Source: Balanoglossus misakiensis
Taxonomy: Eukaryota > Hemichordata
Direction of reading: 5' to 3'
DNA: 64,000 bases
Assembly: GCA_040954595.2 (NCBI GenBank)
Contig: CM082588.2
Coordinates: 11,966,001 to 12,030,000, forward strand
Numbering within the stretch: position 1 is the first letter of the stretch; the number at the start of each line of letters is the position of its first letter. The notes below the pieces were generated by a model that was not told the origin of the DNA, ran no database searches, and saw only the letters and a list, made by a program, of their open reading frames with translations. A program made the position numbers and the translations under genes. Of this stretch, positions 62,701 to 64,000 are shown piece after piece.

Positions 62701-64000
62701 CAACACAAATTCTTGAACCTATACATAATTCTTTTTAGTAAAACATATCCAGTTATGTGACCATTCTTTGAATTCCATTTATGATGTAAGTAATTAAATT
62801 TTATGCAATATTAATCTATCCCTTACAACATTTCAGCATAACTCTTTCCATATTTGTTTTCATTCTGTGACTGTTCCACTTAAATCTTGTAGAGAATTCG
62901 TTACTCCAAAACAAAAGCTTGAAACTATACATATCCTGTTACGTGACCTTTCTTTGAATTCCATTTATGATGTAAGAAATTAAATTATTTGCAATATTAA
63001 TCTATTCCTTACAACATTCCGGCATAACTCTTTCCATATTTGTTTTCATTCTGTGACTGTTCCACTTAAATCTTGTAGAGAATTCGTTATTCCAAAACAA
63101 AGCCTTCAAACTATACATATTAAGTCTTTTTAGTAAAACATGGCCCGTTATGTGACCATTCTTTGAATTTCATTTATGATGTGAGAAATTAAATTATTTG
63201 CAATATTAAACTATCCCTTACAACATTCAAGCATAACTATTTGAATATTTGTTTTCATTCTGTAACTGTTCAACTTAAATCTTGGAGAGAATTCGTTATT
63301 CCAAAACAAAGCCTTGAAACTATACATAAGTCTTTTTAGTAAAACATGGCCCGTTATGTGACCATTCTTTGAATTCCATTTATGATGTAAGAAATTAAAT
63401 TATTTGCAATATTAATCTATCCCTTACAACATTCCGACATAACTCTTTCCATATTTGTTTTCATTCTGTGACTGTTCCACTTAAATCTTGTAGAGAATTT
63501 GGTATTTCAACACAAATTCTTGAACCTATACATAAGTCTTTTTAGTAAAACATATTCAGTTATGTGACCATTCTTTGAATTCCATTTATGATGTAAGAAA
63601 TTAAATTTTATGCAATATTATTCTATCCCTTACAACATTTCAGCATAACTCTTTCCATATTTGTTTTCATTCTGTGACTGTTCCACTTAAATCTTGTAGA
63701 GTATTCGTTATTCCAAAACAAAGCCTTGATACTATACATATCCTGTTACGTGACCTTTCTTTGAATTCCATTTATGATGTAAGAAATTAAATTATTTGCA
63801 ATATTAATCTATTCCTTACAACATTCCGGCATAACTCTTTCCATATTTGTTTTCATTCTGTGACTGTTCCACTTAAATCTTGTAGAGAATTCGTTATTCC
63901 AAAACAAAGCCTTGAAACTATAACATAAGTCTTTTTAGTAAAACATATCCTATGTGACCATTCTTTGAATTCCATTTATGATGTAAGAAATTAAATTATT

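Larger units (their letters stand above)
31421..64000. repeat. 206/186-bp AT-rich satellite, right array
   Basis: Same family as the left array, about 160 monomers, running out of the window at 64000. Extra subtypes appear here: ACTATAACATAAG insertions, TTGAATTCATTTTATGATG with one EcoRI site shifted, AATTTGGTATTTCAACACAA, and ACTCCAAAACAAAGGCTTG. The first part (31.4-41 kb) mixes subtypes. From about 48 kb onward long blocks repeat with few differences. Confidence 0.97.

Noticed and set aside
15425-64000. CENP-B box in the satellite monomer (AATTCGTTATTCC region)
   Set aside because: Only TTCGTT fits. The downstream CGGG core is missing, so no CENP-B site can be claimed.
31421-64000. CRISPR-like regular repeats
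   Set aside because: Repeats are contiguous 186-206 bp monomers without unique spacers, in a eukaryotic context.

Overview
The window is eukaryotic nuclear DNA. It has an intron-bearing gene with GT-AG splice sites, a tyrosine-recombinase retrotransposon, MITE-like DNA transposons, and about 46 kb of AT-rich satellite in megabase-style tandem arrays. P-element/THAP9-like, DIRS-order and Harbinger-like elements together fit an invertebrate animal, probably marine. That is inference; nothing here fixes the species. No rRNA, tRNA, CRISPR or bacterial operon was seen.

Layout. 1-1836: a GC-richer minisatellite with an 82-bp unit, cut by the window start. 1837-2661: a MITE with long terminal inverted repeats and a TAA duplication, sitting at the satellite edge. 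2665-4224: non-coding sequence with a C-rich tandem duplication and a second small MITE (3856-4132). 4225-9119, minus strand: one spliced gene for a P-element/THAP9-like transposase. Eight exons join in phase to about 1028 residues with no stop. Two short 5' exons and the start of the large exon are tandem duplicates of each other. 9120-11556: no recognised gene, only a possible 5' non-coding exon and a recurring 9-mer. 11557-15424, minus strand: a decayed tyrosine-recombinase retrotransposon in the order Gag (CCCH finger), reverse transcriptase, RNase H, tyrosine recombinase. It is frameshifted in several places and cut off at its 5' side by satellite.

15425-64000 (window end): one satellite family with monomers of about 206 and 186 bp, the two forms differing by a 20-bp block. 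It is arranged in higher-order repeats and interrupted once, at 29264-31420, by a foreign block. That block carries a palindromic left end, a TGTATGGA-type microsatellite, a run of 239-bp tandem units, and a further 374-bp insertion with a 10-bp target duplication. The right part of the array is the most regular and looks most recently amplified, with blocks of 1-2.6 kb that look the same by eye.

Only the P-like transposase looks intact, and no THAP zinc finger or convincing terminal inverted repeats were found with it. It could be an autonomous transposon copy with unrecognised ends or a domesticated gene. Every other coding trace is a retrotransposon relic, and the satellite reading frames are accidental.
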